From Leguminivora glycinivorella (lineage: Eukaryota > Arthropoda > Insecta > Lepidoptera > Tortricidae): a stretch of DNA of 64,000 bases. Location of the stretch: positions 2,480,001 through 2,544,000 of the forward strand of contig NC_062976.1 of assembly GCF_023078275.1 (NCBI RefSeq). The letters run 5' to 3'. Position 1 is the first letter of the stretch. Every line of letters starts with the position of its first letter. The notes beneath the pieces are model-generated. The model did not search any database, was not told the DNA's origin, and saw only the letters and a program-made list of their open reading frames with translations. Position numbers and translations under genes: made by a program. Positions 59,560 to 64,000 of the stretch are shown in pieces.

Positions 59560-61070
59560 TAACTTGAGACAGAATAAACCTATATTCGATACAAGCGAGT
59601 TGTCCAATGTGCATCACATGGCGACCCTGCCATTGCAGCCTTGCGCTGCAAAAATCTGGTTTTCGTTATTAATTATATTAACAGGATTCTGTCTTATATA
59701 AAGAACATACAAAACTACAAAATATTTAACAATCTCGATGTTTTAAAACAATACCGATTCCAATCCCTGCGTACAAATACAATTATTTCGATATAATTAC
59801 TATTTATTATGTTGGCAGTCAAGGTGCTACAAGATACTCGTACTAGCTATACTCCCATTACGAATTGAACGGAATAAACGTAAACAAACTGCTGTCACTG
59901 TCAAAGTAACACGTGCAGCTCAAGTCAGGGGTTCTCAAAGTATAGGGCCGAGAGAAAATCAAATTACTTTAAAAACAGTTATTAACGATCACTCTTTTAC
60001 ATACTTAAAAATCGTGAAGCGATCGAACACAATGACTGTTATATTATGTTATGATCCAATGCAAGTCAATATAGAAATCGGTCCAAAATAGACGATGTCC
60101 TTTCATATCAGATACTCACAAAACCAATAATTTAATTTATAACCACCTTATTACCACCATCGCATTTGAAGAAGACGGTTTTAATTAGTAATTAAAAATC
60201 ATTGCCACCTAGTCTCAAAAGTTGCTAAAAATAATGTTTAGCGGCCCGCTACTTGGTCGCCCAGGTACATTTCCACAGTAATACCAGTGCAATATACAAA
60301 CTACCCGACAAAAACTTTTTAATTTCAATAAATATACCAAAACGTTTAGTGTTTCAATTTATTTTTGTTTAAAAAGAGTCATTATTTGTGTAATGGAATA
60401 TGTAAAGATTTTTATTAAACTTGTAAAATATCGGCAATTTTAATACCTAGAATGGTGCAAATTTTTTATAGCACCGGCCACACTTTTGTTTACAATAATT
60501 CCGGCTAATTAAAAATAGGAGTATAGTACTGTTGCTTAGATATTTTATTTAATTCATATTAAATAATCCAACATTATGTATGACTAAGTAGCTCTAGCTA
60601 GACGTTACTATAGGCTCAATATTTTATTATTACGTACATAAAAGTTATAACAAACAAAAAAACTATAATTTTCAATAACTTTTATCATGAGTCAAGTAAA
60701 TCAAATGAAGTCAATAAAATAAAATCGAACAAATAATAATATAATAAAATGAGAAACAGATAATTACGAGCACTGATTTACAATATACACTATTTTTCTT
60801 TATTTAAAATTATTCTACTTATGTACAAACTCCGATAACTTAGTGCCATTAGCAAAATACATTTACACAGGCGTGTGCTCAAAAATAGCTATACAATTTA
60901 CAAGGTGTAGATATTTTTGAAGCATTTGACCGAGTTGAATTTGGTTTATCATTATTAATTATCACTAGTTTAAAGAGCAATGACGACTTATTTGGATCGT
61001 TCCGTATAGAAAGACCACTGTGATTGAAAAGGTCTCCTCCAAGCTGGCAGTCCGAAATGGCACATGAGGT
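59560..61070. other. AT-rich region without recognised genes
   Basis: CAGGGGTTCTCAAAGTATAG at 59927 recalls a hAT-type terminus, with no matching right end found. Otherwise nothing is seen. Confidence 0.4.
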
Positions 61071-61075
61071 AAAAT

Positions 61076-61431
61076 TCTTTTTTTTTTTTTATGAAATAGG
61101 CAGCAAACGAGCAGACGAGCTGCCTGATGGAAAGCAGTCATCGCCGCCCATGGACATAAGCAACATCAGGGGAGTCACCTATGCGTTGCCGACCTTTAAG
61201 AACCCTAAATACCTGCTTCTTGAAGAACCCCATGTCATAGCGCAAGGGGAACACCTCAGAAGGTAGCTCATTCCACAACTTGCATGTTCTGGGCAAAAAT
61301 GAGCGAGAGGCCCGTTTGTTCTTGGTTTGCCACATATCTAGAAAGTGAGGATGAACTTTGTTTCTTTGGCGGGAGGTGCGGTGATAAAAGCGCGACGGTG
61401 GCACCAGGTCAAAAAGTTTAAATTCATTCAT
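61076..61431 (-). mobile_element. 5'-truncated LINE, RT C-terminus
   Basis: The minus strand from 61431 encodes KNKRASRSFLPRTCKLWNEL, then PSEVFPLRYDMGFFKKQVFR and LKGRQ. SFxxRTxxLWNxLPxxVF with an FKxxV end is the usual C-terminus of Jockey/CR1/R1-type LINEs. It is followed by the noncoding tail (CATGGGCGGCGATGACTGC) and a long A run (61079-61090 on the + strand as T). The same tail is found at 52560-52672. Confidence 0.8.
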
Positions 61432-61555
61432 TTACTGCTACTCCGTCAAAACTATGTTTGAAATAAATATTTATTTTGTTATTTTGCAAAACCGTGGTGC
61501 CGCATTTCCCTCGCTTAGAGTTACCTACTGATCACACAATTATTTTTAGTAGCAT

Positions 61556-61870
61556 CGATTAAATATAAGATCATACCACCCCATACATAAAAATGCGACC
61601 GCCTAAGAACGCGCATACACTACACCACACATAGATGGCGCCTCAAAAAAAAAGGCCTTGTTGCCATCGATTACTTGTAGATTGGCGTTAAGTGCCACTT
61701 TCAGTTACAAATCTATGTCACAAGTGACACTTAACGCCATCTACAAGTATAATCGAAAGCTACAAGACATTTTTTTTGTGGCGCCATCTATGTGTGGTGT
61801 AGTGTATGCGCGTTCTTAGGCGGTCACATTTTAATTTATGGGACAGTATGATCTTCTTATATTTGATCTA
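61556..61870. repeat. 315 bp foldback element
   Basis: Outer arms of about 110 bp: GACCGCCTAAGAACGCGCAT / ATGCGCGTTCTTAGGCGGTC and CACACATAGATGGCGCC / GGCGCCATCTATGTGTG. Inner arms: TGTAGATTGGCGTTAAGTGC / CACTTAACGCCATCTACA. Confidence 0.92.
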
Positions 61871-62149
61871 TGCTTAGAGTTAAAATAGTAGCCCATGAGA
61901 CGGTTACTGATCACACAATTATTTCTAGTAGGTAATTCAGTTAGTGGTCTACCTTCTGAGATCTATCGCCCGGTTTCATCGATAGATATTCATACAGAGG
62001 TGACTTCAAACAAGATAGAGATATCTCGCTTAGAGCTCATCATCTCTGTAATATCCAGCTTGTGAGAGCGAGAAAAAAATCTCTCTCGCTTTCACACACA
62101 GGATAGTTGGTGCGTTGCGATGTATTAGCACTTAAAGATATAAGTTTAT

Positions 62150-62944
62150 CATAGCTGGGCATTAACTCGTTAATCCGTTAATCGTTAATTAACGAAGTTA
62201 ACATTTCGATTAACGGATTAACTTTTAAGTTAACTTGAAAAAATGTTAACGGACTCGTTAACTTCCGTTAAATTTCTCCGAGTCCGTTAATCGTTAATCT
62301 AGTAGGGCACAGGCGCCATCTGCGTTGCGAAAAACACGTTCTGAACGCTACTATAAAAGCCCGAAGTACGGCAAATCCTACGATTTGCCGGTAAATCCTA
62401 TGATTTGCCGGTAAATCCTAGGTTTTACCGATGTCGATTGCTAAAAGTCCGAAATATTACCTAAAAAAGTATTCATCACCTAGATTTGCTTTTACTAACT
62501 TTGATTCGGTGAATCCTAAGTTTTACCATAGCGATTGTTGTAGTGATAGGGCAGCAAATTCGAGCCCTATTTACGACCACATTCGCTTCCCTAGCCTCTA
62601 CCGCCCAAAGTGCCCCAACAGTCCCGTCACCGCCAGCATCTCTCCTGACACAGCTCTTGGCAATAGCTCAGGCGATCACTGCCTTCCACGTGCAGCCTAG
62701 AGTTCAATAGGCTAGCTGTGCTTCGGCCTTTTACAGAAATATAATACGTTATACTGGATACTGATGCATCTAAATGTTTAAAGAAAAGTTCATTTTTCTT
62801 CACGTGTTAACGGATTAACGATTAACTTTAACTTACGTTAAATTTGTCGAAATGTATCGCTTTAACGATTAACGAAGTTAACTTTTTTAGTAACGGATTA
62901 GCGATTAACGAAGTTAACTATTTGATTAACGGTGCCCAGCTATG
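62150..62944. repeat. TIR element, CATAGCTGGGCA termini, TTAATCGTTAA-rich
   Basis: CATAGCTGGGCATTAACTCG at the left and GGTGCCCAGCTATG at the right. Subterminal blocks are dense in TTAACGGATTAACGATTAAC. The core 62290-62750 is unrelated sequence with three GATTTGCCGGTAAATCCTA-like direct repeats. Confidence 0.85.
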
Positions 62945-63024
62945 AAGTTTATCTAGTATCTGACCACTTCTGGTATCTAGTATCTTGGACAGTGGCCCCA
63001 GTAAAGTAGATAGATATACCTCGC

Positions 63025-63193
63025 TTAAAGCTCATCGTCAAAGTGGTCTCCCATGAGATGGTCGCCATAGTCCGTGGCCTCAGAACCCACGAATTGTTGG
63101 TAATGGTCCAACACTTCTTTGAAGGAGAGACGACCATCTGAGTTGTCGTCAGCTGACGCGAAGAGATGTTCCACCTCCTCTAGGGCGATTTCA
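63025..63193 (-). CDS. CREC-family EF-hand protein (Cab45/reticulocalbin/calumenin-like), last exon
   Basis: Minus-strand exon after the acceptor TTTTCCGCAG (intron side 63194 and up), phase 2, 55 codons and TAA. It encodes EVEHLFASA, a complete EF-hand loop DDNSDGRLSFKE (ligand positions 1, 3, 5 and 12 are D, N, D and E), FVGSEATDYG, and the C-terminus GDHFDDEL. FVGSxATDYG followed by an HDEL-like tail is typical of the CREC family of secretory-pathway calcium-binding proteins. DDEL should act as an ER/Golgi retrieval signal. The upstream exons lie beyond 64000; the visible last intron is at least 0.8 kb. Which CREC member it is cannot be decided from one exon. Confidence 0.85.
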
Positions 63194-63248
63194 CTGCGGA
63201 AAATATTCGTTAAAAATTAGGTTCATAGTAGTTTAAGCGGTACCAGGA

Positions 63249-63481
63249 CACACCTCGGACACTAGCGATCAAATATATGAAAGAGGCGCGTTCCTAGCAC
63301 ACAGTCTAAGCTCGTGTAGGTTAACGCGTACTATGCTTGTATGAGTGAAATATGACAGGTCGACTGTTCGCGTTTTTGAGAGGAGGTAACTGTGAGGTAA
63401 CCGAGAGGGGGTGGGCGGTACTTTCAGCGGGGAGCGGGAGTGGCCATACTGTACGATAGTACTCTTTATTATACTGTGACC
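63249..63481 (+). repeat. repeat L, second copy
   Basis: Same 233 bp as 32071-32303, from CACACCTCGGACACTAGCGA to ATTATACTGTGAC. It lies within the last intron of the CREC gene. Confidence 0.75.
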
Positions 63482-63544
63482 AGGGTGAAGAGGGGTGGAT
63501 GGAGTGACTAGGGACAATATTAAGAATGTTTCAAAAAATACTTA

Positions 63545-63650
63545 GGGCCCATTTAGACGGTACGAGAACTCGCATACGAGTTTTATTACATTGCGGTATT
63601 TGATGGCTGTGCAAACTTGTATGTAACGACGAGTTCACACGCCGTCTAAA
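63545..63650. repeat. TIR element, GGCCCATTTAGACGG
   Basis: GGGCCCATTTAGACGGTACG + AGAACTCG at the left; CGACGAGTTCACACGCCGTC + TAAAT at the right; about 105 bp. Confidence 0.75.
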
Positions 63651-63803
63651 TCAGCCGGCGTATCATGCTGCCAATTTTATCACTTATCCACGTGGATAAA
63701 GCATCCGTCACGCTTTAGCAAGTATGTAAGTGTGAGAGTGACAGATGTCTTATCCACGTGAATAAGTGATAAAATTGGCAGCTTGATACGCCGGCTGGCC
63801 TTA
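63651..63803. repeat. MITE, GCCGGCGTATCATGCTGCCA termini
   Basis: Left CAGCCGGCGTATCATGCTGC and right GCAGCTTGATACGCCGGCTG; TTATCCACGTGGATAA near each end. A partial sister copy is at 13920-14030. Confidence 0.92.
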
Positions 63804-64000
63804 CGCGCTAAACAGTCTTATTTATTATAATATGAATTACTTATGAGATACATGGTATTTTCCTGCGATGACCAAGTCAATATATTTTATTTAAATCACA
63901 AAAGATTTTTTATATTTTTAGTCATTATAAAATGTAATGGGTTAGCTAAATAACTTGAGACAGACGGTTCGTTAAGTAGGGACTGAATACATTTACCCAC
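63804..64000. other. right edge, no feature
   Basis: AT-rich; presumably the last intron of the CREC gene continues here. Confidence 0.4.

Noticed and set aside
59927..60270. hAT element starting CAGGGGTTCTCAAAG
   Set aside because: No right terminus complementary to it and no 8 bp duplication found.
62431..62700. 89-codon open frame in the TIR element core
   Set aside because: No recognisable gag, transposase or zinc-knuckle motif; Ser/Pro-rich composition looks like chance.

Overview
The window looks like nuclear DNA of a moth or butterfly. The basis is AT-rich introns with GC-richer exons, GT-AG splicing, two tRNA-headed SINE types, LINE 3' ends and many foldback elements of kinds I associate with Lepidoptera. 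The species cannot be named from the sequence.

Layout: (1) 1-13430 is one satellite array of about 160-164 bp monomers. It runs head-to-tail in one orientation to 3305, then abruptly in the opposite orientation to about 13430, with a degenerate fringe to about 13560. (2) 13560-16395 is repeat-rich intergenic or intronic DNA. (3) 16396-21323 (+) holds seven exons of a protein gene without its 5' end. The first visible exon looks like the end of a thioredoxin fold, and the rest resembles the NME8/TXNDC3-like thioredoxin proteins of insects (DUF4746 type). (4) 21324-27870 is repeats, plus a frameshifted THAP-like exon (-) and a possible orphan first exon (-). (5) 27871-56193 (+) is a complete six-exon short-chain dehydrogenase of 315 residues, similar to very-long-chain 3-oxoacyl-CoA reductase/17-beta-HSD12 or HSDL1. 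Its first intron is about 16 kb and full of repeats. (6) 56194-63024 is repeats. (7) 63025-63193 (-) is the last exon of a CREC-family (Cab45/reticulocalbin/calumenin) EF-hand protein ending in DDEL. The rest of that gene lies beyond the right edge.

The most striking pattern is that seven of the thirteen visible exons of the two + strand genes are followed at once by decayed partial tandem copies of themselves, often with the splice donor. In the thioredoxin-like gene these are exons 1, 2, 3, 5 and 7; in the dehydrogenase they are exons 4 and 5. Some copies keep an open frame and a splice-like border, while others carry stops or frameshifts. The repeats also show many nested insertions whose empty sites can be read from sister copies elsewhere in the window.

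The three genes have no evident functional link. I see no operon, CRISPR array or intact autonomous transposon. Repeat families are named here by a short diagnostic motif; no repeat database was searched.
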